A DNA stretch of 64,000 nt from Strongylocentrotus droebachiensis (GCA_035222895.1 JAVYIG010000065.1:682001-746000), one strand, 5' to 3'; positions 51,478-63,019 are shown, numbered from the stretch's first letter. A program made the numbers and translations. Notes: generated by a model from the letters alone, not told the origin.

Positions 51478-53411
51478 CCAACGTACGCTACGTTATCATG
51501 ACGTTACACCCAGCCTTAATCCATCTCAGTAACTTTCACAGTGCCATTAAGATCATAAGAGATATTGTTGCATCAGTCTATAGGTAAATATGACTTACCC
51601 CTCACATCACTATGGTTCAGTCAGGAAGTCATCTGGTCCAATCTGTTTCAGATTGATAATCCGTCAGTGGTATAATCCAAATCCAATCCATGAATTGAGC
51701 TCAATCAGCTTGCATCATTCAGATGAAATCTTTCTCCAAACATTCATGGTGTCCTTTTCTTGTTCAGTAATAAGTTCTCATTCCATAATCTGAATGGCTT
51801 GATCAGTCATTAGTAGTCAAATTATTACCAACTTGCATTAAAGTTAGCTTCTGCCTCGACAAGCCACCTGTCCGGCCCCGACATATCAACAAACCTCGAG
51901 CAAGGTTCGGCAAAGTCAGGCCAGCATTAGGGCTCGGGCTAGCTCCATAAAGATCCTGATAAATGATTTACTTAATGATTATTGCTCATAATCATTGTCA
52001 ATCATGGTTTTAATAATCGTTAATCCACCAACGTTTTATTCCGATTCTTCCTGTCTTGTTGCAAAGTTGACGTATTCCTCATATTCCTTTTGGAATTTCA
52101 ATATGAAAATGTGTTTAAGCCTGCATATCTGATGATGATATAGTAGGACAATGCATGGGATACAAGAAAGATTCTTGCATTTGCAATTTATGGAACCTCG
52201 TGTAAGAAATGTGTAGGCAAATATTTGCATCGGCTGATTATGCGTGTAATGAAGAGAACAGGTGGCACTTGGTATTTAAACATGTGTAAATACCAAATCA
52301 TTCCCAAACGGACACCTTCAGTAGCCATTGTGACGTCACAGGGTCCTGCCAGCTATCATGTTTCATTACAGCTTCCTGATATCACTATGTCACTTGCATT
52401 GTTGAAAAATGTTCAAAATACATTCATCTGTTCCCCAAAATTGATTTACCTTTTAAAAATCTCAATTGATATGCATTCGTCGTTGCTTGGTCGGACAAGG
52501 CTTCAATTACATACTGAATTTTCAAGGAAAAATTTAGCTTAGCATGTAAAACAGAACATGAATATATAACAAAAATCGAATATCGCCTATTTTTGTAAAT
52601 GATGGAATAAATAAAGACTGACTTTCCCCCACCCACCCCGGAAACATCGAGAAAAAAGAAATAAAAATAATAAAGCAAAGCAAAGTTCACTATAAACGCA
52701 CTCCAATACCAAACAAAAAGCAAAAGCCCGTAATGTCATGTTTTATTCATTCATACATTGATTTTTGTATTCGAATGTGTTTATATCTATAGTGAATAAT
52801 TATTGATTTAAATCAAGATATTCATTTCATTTGAATAAAGATTATCGACCTTTGTATTTTGAGTGATCCTTGGTCGTATGTCGTTCATGTTAACATAGTG
52901 ATTTATTGTGTTATCGAAACTTATTCGAAGCACGAAGACATGCAATAGAAAGTAGGACGATACTGAACTTTAAATATCAAGAATCGAAAGCTCAGACATA
53001 AATCAGGTGATGCGATGAGATAAGGGGGTAACAAAACCTGCCCCCTTTGGTATTCGAAATCTTTGTTTCCCTTTTTTTATAACCCGCCTCTGGGATCGAC
53101 CCTTCTCTCTTCGCGCCCCCTTACGGACTTCCTTTTCCTGTGCCACCGACCGTCAGACTTGGCGAGCCTTCATCAGAAACTATGGCTGATCTTCAAATTT
53201 CAGGGTCGTCTTTCGTATAAAAATGGCATTTAAACGCAACTCCATGAAATAAACAATAGTCCTTATTTACACGATCCTGACTGGTTAAAGATCAAGGCGT
53301 GTTTACATTTTGAGTTGCATGTCAGTGCAACGTTTCCACATTTTATGCAAGAGGCCGTTTGCATAAAAATTTTTTTAAAATAGAAGTGAATAAGTCTACA
53401 GACTGACATAC

Positions 53412-53503
53412 TGAAGAGAGAGAGAGAGAGAAGGAGGGGAAGGGAGGGGAGGGGAGGGGGGGGGGGAGGGGAGGGGAGGGGGGGAGGGGGGGGGGGAGGG
53501 GTT
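53412..53503 (+). repeat. (GA)n then (GGGGA)n/poly-G tract
   Basis: (GA)n for about 18 bases, then GGGGAGGGGA units and G runs; strongly G-biased, with many possible G-quadruplex blocks. Confidence 0.9.
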
Positions 53504-54363
53504 AACAGAGGCAGATGATTATAGGGAGAGAAAAGTAGACCGAGGGCCGTTACACCTTACTTTTTTTTTAAAGGTTTCATAATTTTCAGAAAATTTAAAA
53601 GCGACTAAGAATCATACATGTGAATGATAATACACTGTATACAGTGGTGAACTTTCCATCGACGATGTCCTTTATCCAAATATATAAACGCAATACATAA
53701 TTATATCATAATGGTTTATTATATTATCACGGTGCTACGTTTACTAGCTTTACCTTACTATTTTTGATGGACACAAATGTATTTCCACAAGAAAGTTTGT
53801 AAAAGAGCTTGAGCCCATTTTCTCTGACTTTGAAATCAAGTAATTATTCTCTGGCATTTCAATCATTAGCCCCTTGAAAATTTGGCTGATTTACAGTAAT
53901 TTGATCATTTAACGTGATTTTGTAGAAAGGGTTGGACCTTCTTTTTCATTGTGTGTATATATCCCATGAAAGGCCAAGAAAGGAAAAAAGGGTAAGGGTG
54001 GAACATGGATCTACGCGGAACTGTCTTGGGGCTTTCATAACTCTTTTTGACTCCCTCTGCCGCCTCTCATGCCCCCTCACTATGTCTATGTCTATTATCT
54101 CCTATTCTTGAAAGCTGGGATTGTTTATTTCATTTTTGGGTGCCCATTTTGTTCAGGCTTTTCAAATAATTATGTGAGACGTTGTCTTGCCATGCTTCTC
54201 TTTCCAGCAACCTTCCATCTTAATAATCCTTTATGCATATGTGACCAACACATTGCATTTGCCTCTTTCTTATTGTGTTGATGAGTGATGGTTTTATTCT
54301 TCGTCAGTAGTTTATGTTTATTCATTTACTTATTGGTTATGCTTTTTGTTTTATTCTTTCCAG

Positions 54364-55126
54364 ATACATCGGAATCTTCAGGCCGCTGCGTCCTCGGATG
54401 AAGAAGACGACGCTTGGCGTGATTATTGCTTTAATCTGGATTGTCTCAATCTTGGTCACCTTACCCACGCCTCTAAAGACCCAGGTCGTCATGTTCCGGA
54501 ACTGCCACACCGGCCAGATGCAGCACCAGTGCTTCGAGCTATGGCACAACCTCCTGGCTGGCAAGATATACGTCTCCTTCATAACAGCCTTCGAGTTCTT
54601 GATACCGTTCTTCACCATGGGGTCCATCTACCTTCAGATCGCCATGCAGCTTTGGATGCACCGGACGCCACCAGGCAACCAGACAGAGCGCCATCGTGAG
54701 GTCACCTTTATCCGCAAGCAGAAGACCATCCCCATGCTCATCACCGTCGTCGTGGCCTTCTTCGTGTGCTGGGCGCCGTACTACGTCTACCAGCTCGCCG
54801 TCAACTTCGCCATGGACGCGCTGGAGAACTACTCAGGCCACCTGGCGCTCTTCTACGTGGTCGAGAGCATCGCCATGCTTAACTCGGTCATCAGCACCAT
54901 CATCTATTTCTTGATGAGCCCCAATTTTAGGTCAGAGCTGACCATAATGGCCTCCAGCATCTTTGGCCGGAAGTGTGCCGGACGGTCCAGGACGAGTGAC
55001 ATTGATAAGGACAAGTTTAACATGCCTAATAACACTCACAGCAACATCTCGCAAGGACGCAATGGCTACATTCAGGTCGGACTGGTAAGGAAGAGCTCAG
55101 ACCAAACTGCCGAGGCTCGGTTCTAA
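54364..55126 (+). CDS. Prokineticin-receptor-like class A GPCR (receptor 1), second coding exon: TM3 border to C-terminus
   Basis: The exon follows a strong pyrimidine-rich acceptor (ttctttccag). Its first base completes the Arg174 codon (AG|A), followed by Tyr175, restoring DRY. TM4 carries Trp199. Extracellular loop 2 has Cys221 and Cys230, one of which should bond Cys149. TM5 is about 242-268 with Pro255. Intracellular loop 3 is short and basic (RHREVTFIRKQK). TM6 has the CWAP motif at 309-312. TM7 is about 334-357 and reads FYVVESIAMLNSVISTIIYF, nearly the prokineticin receptor wording. Where most class A receptors have NPxxY it reads STIIY (351-355), and prokineticin receptors also lack this proline. 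The tail (about 363-427) holds Cys377 as a possible palmitoylation site, Ser/Thr residues for phosphorylation, and ends EARF, with no PDZ motif. Joined to 27215-27735 it gives 1284 nt, 427 codons plus stop. G-protein coupling (Gq by analogy with the family) is inference. Receptor 2 on the opposite strand is its nearest visible relative. Confidence 0.92.
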
Positions 55127-55860
55127 AAGAGAGAGGACAATTACAATCTCGATGCACCTTGTGGAGAAGACACACAATCATGACTTTCATTGTGACTTAG
55201 ATTAAGACTTCATAATTTGCTACAGTATAGACGATGTATTTGTTATTTTGATAACTTTTGAAGGGAGGATTTATTTAGGATTGACGGTTGACGGATAGAT
55301 ACGAAGGACGACACAACTTTTGAGCAGAGGATACTTTGGTTCGAAAGATATTTTTACGAGGATCGTTTTGTTTATTACTCAGGAATATACGATAATCCGT
55401 CATCTTACTTGGGACCGAAACTGACAGATGTTTGATATCGTGCTGGCAGAAATTTAGTTTACGGAAACATCAAGATTTCTGTAAACATGGCAGTTAAGAA
55501 GTCTGTCAAAGTAAATTGCGTCTTTACTGAAAGGTCCAAATTGATTGCACTTGACCCCGAACGGAATCTTCACTGACGCTCATTGTGAACGTCATGCCCA
55601 TTGCACATGTTGAGTCAATGTGTTTGCGTTAATTACTTGCACTAATCAACCCTATGGAGGTAATTATCATACGCTCAAGGTATTTGACGCAGTGTTTGCA
55701 TCGTTCAATTTGCATTCACTGCATACATTATGTATCTCTAACAACACGAGTCAAAGATAGCGTTAGTCGTTGACGTAGTCTTGCGTCAGGGAATAACGTC
55801 TGGGTGCAACGGGCATACGCAGTGGATAGATTTGAGCAGACAAACTTTTATTTAAATTTT

Positions 55861-55866
55861 AATAAA
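55861..55866 (+). terminator. Candidate polyadenylation signal for receptor 1
   Basis: AATAAA lies 735 bases after the stop codon in an AT-rich stretch. It is the first canonical signal I see downstream; AATAAA at 56219 and 57465 are alternatives. No cDNA evidence is available. Confidence 0.3.
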
Positions 55867-56532
55867 TGCCTGCAAGGGTGACAGGTTCACTTGCCATATT
55901 GCTATTTATTTTATGCCAACACCGAATTGTACCATTTATATTTATGAATGTTATTATACAGACGAAGTCACAGTTGCAATGCCGTAAATATTTTTGCACT
56001 TTTATAAAGCAAGAGAATGAATGAATTGAGAATGGATTTATTTAAATATCATTAAAAAATACCCATAGGTTGATACAAGAATTAACAAGCTTATACCGAC
56101 ATGACGGCGCTAAGCATATTGACTGTGGATGTAAAGCTATAAAACGAGTAATATTTTAATATTTATTATTTAGTGCTATATTGATCACCTTACTCATTTG
56201 AAATGTTAGATCCATCCGAATAAATATTATGTTTTATAATGATATTGATAATCTCATTCTGTTAGTAGATCTCGTGGTTTGATAATGAAGGACTGACTTA
56301 TCGGATATGTTCCATGAGAAGAAGAAACAACTGAATTGTATTTTAACAGATTTTCAATCCTTTTTTTTTTATCATTCTTATTTTGACCAATATAAGCACA
56401 ATAACAGCACAGAATTCGACATTGACTTATACAATCTATTTTATGGTTGTATGCATGTAAACTGCATTTGAAATGTCGGATTTAACAATAGTTAAAATTG
56501 GCATTTGCACTACATGAATTACATGGTTATGT

Positions 56533-56582
56533 GGGGGGGGGGGGGGAGGTCCACGGTGGGTGAGGGTGGGGGGGGGGGGGTA
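56533..56582 (+). repeat. Two G runs separated by a G-rich spacer
   Basis: About 13 G, then a GGTGGGTGAGGGTGGG-type spacer, then about 12 G; could form a G-quadruplex in the receptor 1 downstream region. Confidence 0.8.
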
Positions 56583-57516
56583 GCGAATTACCGAGGTGCA
56601 CTGGCCCTTGTTAGCCCCCTTGTATACGACTAGACAAAAATGCAGTTCGCACTTTTTTTCTTGGGCCTTGTAGGGGTGGGGCGTATCTAGACTTTATCCT
56701 ACGTTAGATACATGATTTGTTGTTTTTACCTTTTCCTCAATTCTTTTTTTTACCCCCTCCCCCCATTTTGTTCTTTTGGCTACTTTGAATCACTAATCCC
56801 GGTTTCCAAAACTATAATATTAAGAATATTTTTCCGGACATGAATTATCAGCCTGTGATCATTAAAAAGTGTCTTGTAAACAGGATTATAAAGGTTATCA
56901 AACTGACTGATATGATTTTGTCTCACTTTCAACAGATTTGGGACAATATATTTGCTTGAAGGCAGGGATGGGATAAGACCTACATGTGACCAAAAACACA
57001 ACATGGACGAAAAGTATTTTAAGACAGACATGCCACGACTAGTATCAATACTATGAAAACGACAATATACGTGTATTTTAAAGATGGCCAGTCGCGTGAA
57101 ATTTGCAGACCAAAGTAAAATTTACACCGCATATAATTTGAAAACGAAGCGAGTATTCGTTTTCTTTTCTTTCTATATATATTTCAGGTGCTTATGGTAT
57201 TACCCTTATTTAAGATTTGATTGTGATGGTGATTTGCTTTTATTATCGACTAAGTAATGAATCATTTTTACTATTTCATCATTGAAAACATACATGTACT
57301 TAATTATATGACTTTGACGCAACAGTTGTTTAGTGATTTTTATATAGTAGTAAAGCATGTGTGTATTACTTATTATTCATTATTCTCGTCACATGTACAG
57401 TTATGGTAAATTCAAATAGTTTTGATACAAGGCAGAAAGTACTAGTTTTGATGTACTGTATTTAAATAAATGCGTGTTTACACAAGTTTCTGTGTCAAGT
57501 GTGTTTTATCATTCGA

Positions 57517-57518
<2 letters not shown>

Positions 57519-57559
<41 letters not shown>

Positions 57560-58167
57560 ATGATGATGGTAATGATGGTGATGATGATAGTGATGATAAT
57601 GGTAATGATTATGATGATAATAAAAGAGATGGTGATGAAGAAGATGATGATGGTAATGATGGTGATGATGATAGTGATGATAATGGTAATGATTATGATG
57701 ATAATAAAAGAGATGGTGATGAAGAAGATGATGATGGTAATGATGGTGATGATGATAGTGATGATAATGGTAATGATTATGATGATAATAAAAGAGATGG
57801 TGATGAAGAAGATGATGATGGTAATGATGGTGATGATGATAGTGATGATAACGGTAATGATTATGATGATAATAAAAGAGATGGTGATGAAGAAGATGAT
57901 GATGGTAATGATGGTGATGATGATAGTGATGATAATGGTAATGATTATGATGATAATAAAAGAGATGGTGATGAAGAAGATGATGATGGTAATGATGGTG
58001 ATGATGATAGTGATGATAATGGTAATGATTATGATGATAATAAAAGAGATGGTGATGAAGAAGATGATGATGGTAATGATGGTGATGATGATAGTGATGA
58101 TAATGGTAATGATTACGATGATAATAAAAGAGATGGTGATGAAGAAGATGATGGTGATAATGATGAT
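57519..58167 (+). repeat. 84-bp minisatellite, seven near-identical copies, preceded by (GAT)n
   Basis: A (GAT)n run starting near 57519 passes into seven tandem copies of an 84-bp GAT-rich unit. The marker AAAAGAGATGG recurs at 57622, 57706 and then every 84 bases to 58126. Copies differ by isolated transitions (for example aacggt in copy 4, tacgat in copy 7), so the array expanded recently. Because 84 is a multiple of 3, two frames stay open: an Asp-rich one (57499-58332, 277 aa, 28-residue repeat) and a Met/Ile-rich one (57470-58174). Open frames in two phases and the lack of any recognisable domain argue that neither is a real protein. Confidence 0.9.
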
Positions 58168-58251
58168 GTTATAATAGGTATGATTGAAATGAAGATGATT
58201 GTGTTGATGATAATGAAAAATGACAATAACTGTTATGACGACTCGGATGGT

Positions 58252-58568
58252 GTCCTGGGGGGTGTTTCACAAAGATTTGAAGTCGAACTTAACTCTAAGT
58301 TGGACTTAAATATTATGGAGAGCCATTTGTAGCCTTAAAATAAAATATATTCAAAAGCAAAAATTCAAGTATTTTAGACTTTTCATAAATTCCACATCAT
58401 GAAATCTCCCATGATAATAGAAAATATGAATGATTTGAATCAACATTTTATGCATTTTAAAATAACTTTTACAGAATATTTTCAAAGATGCTAATGGCTT
58501 TCCATAGTTTTTAAGTCCTACTTAGAGTTAAGTTCGACTTAGGATCTTTGTGAAACACCCCCCAGGAC
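58252..58568. mobile_element. Foldback element (317 bp) with about 57-bp inverted arms
   Basis: The left arm (58252-58310) begins GTCCTGGGGGGTGTTTCAC and contains GTCGAACTTAACTCTAAG. The right arm (58511-58568) is the inverted copy with only a few mismatches. The loop is AT-rich. No target duplication is clear. The left arm overlaps the tail of the Asp-rich open frame from the adjacent minisatellite, another sign that this frame is not a gene. Confidence 0.75.
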
Positions 58569-58860
58569 TCCCGATTGAAAGGAAAATGTTCAAAAATTCC
58601 CAGAAAAATAATCTCTTCCTCTAACCCCAAAGTTCTAATACGCCCAACTTCCTTGCTTCTTAACTTCTGAACACTCAACAGCTACTCTAGATTGTAAAAT
58701 CAATAAATTATCAAGATTTGTAATACGATGAGAAGGTAATAGAAATCACGCAACTCTGTTCTTTAAATACATGGTCTTAAAAAATGGAAAGAAAAGAGAC
58801 GATGAAATTCAGTTTGATCAACGCTAAATAAAAAGAGCAAAACAGAGTGATGATACACAC

Positions 58861-58881
58861 TATAAAAGAGGCGTGACGTCA
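58861..58881 (+). promoter_or_regulatory. TATAAAAG next to a palindromic CRE
   Basis: TATAAAAG (58861-58868) lies six bases before TGACGTCA (58874-58881), in the space between the two receptor genes. A CRE downstream of the TATA box is not a usual core promoter order, so on this strand it may be chance. No transcript start can be shown. Confidence 0.2.
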
Positions 58882-59121
58882 TATGTACTTGTGATTTAGT
58901 GCAGGCTTTTTGAAAAGCATTTCACCGAGCGATATTTGAACGTTATCGTAAGAACGTGACTGTCACATAAACACGCGTTCTAAAAGCATCGTTTGAAGTG
59001 TGACGTTGGATAGACAAATCAAAACTTGATATTGATTTAAATCATTAAAACGATTGTCAATGATTTACAAATGTACTAGACTCTTGTAATATTATGTCAT
59101 GGAGACAATTCATAATGATTC

Positions 59122-59180
59122 GGTATGGTTCAATGGTGCTGAAAGTAGGGTAACACAGGTTCGATTCCTTGTGATTCCTT
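59122..59180 (+). repeat. Possible decayed tRNA-like fragment
   Basis: TATGGTTCAATGG followed by GGTTCGATTCC (59158-59168) resembles A and B boxes with short spacing. The flanking stems do not pair. A chance match is possible. Confidence 0.25.
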
Positions 59181-60375
59181 GTTATTGATTACCGGGACCC
59201 CTCACCTCTAAACACTCCCTATACACGACCAATTTCGAAGAAAAGACAAAAAAGCAGACATTTGACACAAACTGTAGCTCGAAATAATTGTTCACAATTT
59301 ATTCATAATCAAATTATAATAAATACAATTAACATATCCAAAATAATTACATTTTGATACATCATAAATTCCGAGACAAGATTAGGATCAACCATCGCTA
59401 TTACTTGGTCCAGTTTGGATTGTGCAGGTTGTTGTAATGTGTTTTGTTGGTCCGGTTTTGAATCTTTAACGTCCACAAATTAAAGCAAGAGGCTGTGTCC
59501 CATATTTAGTCACGGTTTCATAAAGATTAGATGGGGATAGGAAGGGGAGCAAACATGGTTACAATGTAAAGGAATATAAACGGTTTGTTTTCCGTGAGTT
59601 TGGAACTACTATTTTCATTTATCAATCTCATAAACAGATTTAAGCATAAACTATACAAACCAATATCAAGTTGGAAATTGCAAAACTGGTTTGAAGTGGG
59701 GACCGACTATGAAATTGGGCGAAGTTAGTGGCGATCACTGATCCATTTTTTCAGTATAGGGATGTTCAAGTCCCATGAGCAGTCAACTTCACGGCTTTGA
59801 CAAATACTTGCTCCTATTCCTGAATCACGCCATTGATTAAAAAAAATTGAACCACTTCTATACCAATATCCATTCCCATTTCTGTTAAGAAATAAATCAG
59901 TTATATGTGTATACAAAATTATGTATATTAAAAAGGAAATTTAGTCGATTTACAATGCATGGTAGCAATGGCATAATGCAAGGTGAGATTGATCAATTAT
60001 TGACGGATACTTGTCTGAAATTTAAATGGTATTATCACAAACCCTCTTGATTTAAGTGTCACAGATTGCAATAGTTTTCATGAATACGTTTGCCGGTTTT
60101 GATGAACACAGTATGCTATAATAAAACCATGGCAACCTCACATTAACTTTTTCAGCATATAATGGTCTTTGACTGTTAAAGAACAAATGACACTAGCTAG
60201 TGTGTGCTGTGGTGATTAAAATGGTGGCAGCGATTATAGACACAATGGCCTTCAGTTTTACGTACTTCTGAAATATATCATACAATACTTTTTCATAAAT
60301 CTTACATTATACGGTCGTCAAGATTTGAGGTATCAATAAAAACAAAACATTTACTTCCATGTTAGGAATAGACCT

Positions 60376-60523
60376 GGGCCCTGTTTCATGAAACTTGATA
60401 TCAATAACAAGTTACAAGCTACTGTTATAAGCTACTGAAATCAAGGCATCTGATTGCCTGAGAGCAAATTTATCATAGAAATTAGTAATTTGTTATAGAT
60501 AAAAAGTTTTATGAAACGGGCCC
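60376..60523. mobile_element. Short foldback element (148 bp) with GGGCCC...TTTCAT ends
   Basis: The left arm reads GGGCCCTGTTTCATGAAAC then ATAACAAGTTA. The right arm, inverted, reads GGGCCCGTTTCATAAAAC then ATAACAAATTA. Stems are about 40 bp with several mismatches. The ends resemble the element at 7913-8073 (GGGYCC followed by GTTKCAT), suggesting one broader family. Confidence 0.65.
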
Positions 60524-62271
60524 CTGTATTTGGCAACTGAAAATTAGAAATATGTAAATTGGCATCAGATACATTAGTTTGTTTTTGCTTTCACTGCAAA
60601 GTTCTACACCAATGAATCACGAAGAGATAGCAGAAAATAAAAGTCATCCTGCAATTTCATTTGACATACAATTAACGATAAGTTCTACACATTTAAGTCA
60701 ATTAATTGATACGGTATATGTAATTTGAAGTTCAGTTCAATTCAAAGCTTAGAACCAGAGTTTGTTTTACCGTAGTACAATGATATTGCTCAAAATGAGA
60801 TACAAAAATAACATACAAAAGATAAATTGTTTACTAACTTCGATCCCTTTCTTCACAAAGTTTCACTGAAAATTCAAGATTGAAATAAAAATTACATTAT
60901 CAAAAAAATACTGACCAATTCATACACAAACAAATATATCTAAAATAAAATAGTTTACGACCATTGTGATACTGGGCGTGGGGCGTTATCACAAGAGAAT
61001 GATTGCAGGCAGTGCCATTTTGGAACACATTTTTAAGCATATTATTTTCAAATTTGCCTACAGGGGAAAAGAGTCCTCTGGATACTAATTTGGGCAAAGT
61101 ATAAAACGAACAACAAGAAGTCATTTATCGAACAGGAGATTTGAGGAAAGGAATTATTTTACAACTTTAGATTTTTCGACGAAAATCAATGACGGGGTAA
61201 TTTAAGCGACGCTCCTGTAAACATGACTTTTATCATAACAAGTCCTTTTTTTTTTTTTACTGAAAAGACATTGATGCAACATCTTTACAACAGTGACTTC
61301 ACACATAATTAAACAACAGTAGGAATACCGTTCAACTTGTATAGCCCATGCTGCACAATGCAAAAATACAATGCTAGACATGTTTGTTATCATCGTCTGA
61401 TTTCGAAGAAAGCTTTAAATATGTATTTACAAAGACGAAAAATAGAGCCATGTTATTCTATTTACAGTCATTTTTTGCCGAAAATGAGACATTCTCCGTC
61501 GAAGGCACGCAATTTCATCTCTAATTTATCTAAATATTTTGAAGCTAAGAAAATAAATGACTATCATTCAATCATTCAACCCGTACGATGGTTACAGCAC
61601 ACAAAGATTCTCTCACCAGTAAAATATGTTTTTCCTTCTCCTTCAAAATAACACAAATTAAGAACATTCAGGTATGATCAATGCCCTTAACACATATACA
61701 AAACTAAGCCCTTTGCAAGACAGGACTTACGTTTCAATAAAATATAGTATATTACTATTGTTCATCAAGACATTTGTCAAAGGCGCTCGCTTAAAAGTCG
61801 CATTAAACGTCAACGCTTATTATCATCAGCTTCATTTCCATCACGATAAACAAAAATAAATCGCAATATTAGCCTTGCACTTACAACGATAGAAACAAAC
61901 GCCTCATTAATCAATCTGCATAAAATTGCCATTCATCAATTATTTGTTAAAATATTTATCTCAAGTTAAGTCCAACGGAATTCTAAGTCCGTTAAAATCG
62001 TTTGTTCTGAAGCGTTGTAGAAGGACACCATGATTAATCGGGCAAAGCAATAGAGTTACAAGGTACTTGAGGATAACGATTGACAATGTCTTTAAGTCCT
62101 TCTTTTACAAGTGCACTGCAACAATGACAGCAATATCAACAAGAATTCAACAATATGAAGTACTCTCCAGATTCCATTATCTGCCGTAAGAGAACGGGTG
62201 CTTCAGAAGGATCATGTCGTCATTACAAGTTCACACATGTTATCAGGATTGCTGATTGGCCATTGACGCAG

Positions 62272-63019
62272 TCATATCCGCGTATCAACGGTCTCAACGG
62301 TAATAGGTTTCCTCGTTCCATTGGTGTAGCCATTGAGTCTGGGGATGTTGGAGGACTGACTGCCATTGGACCGGTGTGACGTACGGGTCTGGGACAGGCC
62401 GAGAGATGGCAACTTGCAACAGACAAAGGCCTTTCCGAACATGTTCACAAGCTCCTTGCGGAATACAGGGCTCAAGCCGAAGTAGATGATGGTACTGACC
62501 ACGCCATTGAGCATGGCGAGTCCTTCGACGGTGTACATGAGGAGCAGGTAGTAGGGCTGTCGCTCCAGCTCCTCGTACAGGAAGACCACGGCGACGTTGT
62601 AGGCGTGGTAGGGTGCCCAGCAGAAGCAGAAGGCTACCACAACTGCCACAAGCATCGGAATGGTCTTCTGCTTGCGGACCAAGGTGATCTCACGATGGCG
62701 GGCTGTCATGTGTCCAGGAGGATGGCGGTGTAGCCACAGTTTGGTCGCAATGCTCAGGTAGATGGTACCCATGATCAACATGGGCACCATGAACTCCACC
62801 ACGGACAGCGCCACCACGTAGATCTGCGAGGCTTTGACGTTGTGCCAGTACTCGGCGCAGAAGCGGAATTCTTTCCCATTGCATGTGCCGTTGTAGACCC
62901 GGGTGTAGAGGGCGGTAGGCGTGGCGACGAGCAGCGATGCCAGCCATGTTACGATGACGATCACCACTAACGTCGCTTTCTTCATCCGGGGCATCAGAGG
63001 ATTGAATATACCATGGTAC
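62272..63019 (-). CDS. Prokineticin-receptor-like class A GPCR (receptor 2), second coding exon; first exon outside window
   Basis: Read on the minus strand, this exon starts after an acceptor (ctttcag) with a G that completes an Arg codon, then Tyr-His-Gly-Ile-Phe. It is thus split at the same codon and phase (2) of DRY as receptor 1. The first in-frame ATG (62994) is internal, not the real start. The exon gives 248 residues plus TGA. It covers TM4 (WLASLLVATPT), an extracellular loop 2 with two cysteines and an NGT sequon, TM5 with the conserved Pro, loop 3 (ARHREITLVRKQK), TM6 with CWAP, and TM7 ending STIIYF instead of NPxxY. About half the residues match receptor 1 by eye. The tail differs: it has a CC pair (possible palmitoylation), is Ser/Thr/Asn-rich, and ends DTRI, which fits a class I PDZ ligand. 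TM1-TM3 must lie beyond position 64000, so the gene is partial only because of the window edge. The subtype call is inference. Confidence 0.9.

Larger units (their letters stand above)
27736..54363 (+). other. 26.6-kb phase-2 intron of receptor 1
   Basis: The intron runs from GTAAGT (27736) to a pyrimidine tract plus CAG (54361-54363) and separates the two bases AG from the final A of the DRY arginine codon. No coding exon is expected in it, because the two flanking exons join in frame into a complete seven-helix receptor. It contains polypurine and polypyrimidine tracts, two long foldback elements (33384-33894, 44244-44688), diverged direct repeats near 28-29 kb and 35 kb, and a degenerate tandem array near 50.7 kb. 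The remaining stretches (for example 30.7-33.3, 35.5-38.2, 44.7-46.4, 47.2-49.1 and 51.5-53.4 kb) are AT-rich with no feature I can name. Confidence 0.85.
55127..62271. other. Region between the two convergent receptor genes, including both 3' UTRs
   Basis: The stop codons of the two receptors face each other across about 7.1 kb. The left part must hold the 3' UTR of receptor 1 and the right part that of receptor 2. On the plus strand AATAAA occurs at 55861, 56219 and 57465. For the minus-strand gene, TTTATT (reverse of AATAAA) occurs at 59298-59303, which would imply a UTR of about 3 kb. Between them sit the 84-bp minisatellite (57519-58167) and foldbacks at 58252-58568 and 60376-60523. Stretches 55.9-56.5, 56.7-57.4, 58.6-59.1 and 60.5-62.2 kb are AT-rich without other identifiable features. 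Confidence 0.6.

Noticed and set aside
54346..54914. Two overlapping open frames in other phases over receptor 1 exon 2
   Set aside because: Shadows of the GC-rich receptor coding sequence.
57519..58167. CRISPR-like array
   Set aside because: The 84-bp units are contiguous with no unique spacers, and the DNA is eukaryotic.
57499..58332. 277-residue Asp-rich open frame as a protein
   Set aside because: It is the translation of the 84-bp GAT minisatellite, a second frame is equally open, its end runs into a foldback element, and no domain is visible.
61337..61651. 104-residue open frame between the receptors
   Set aside because: Lies in the probable 3' UTR of receptor 2 on the opposite strand; no domain features.
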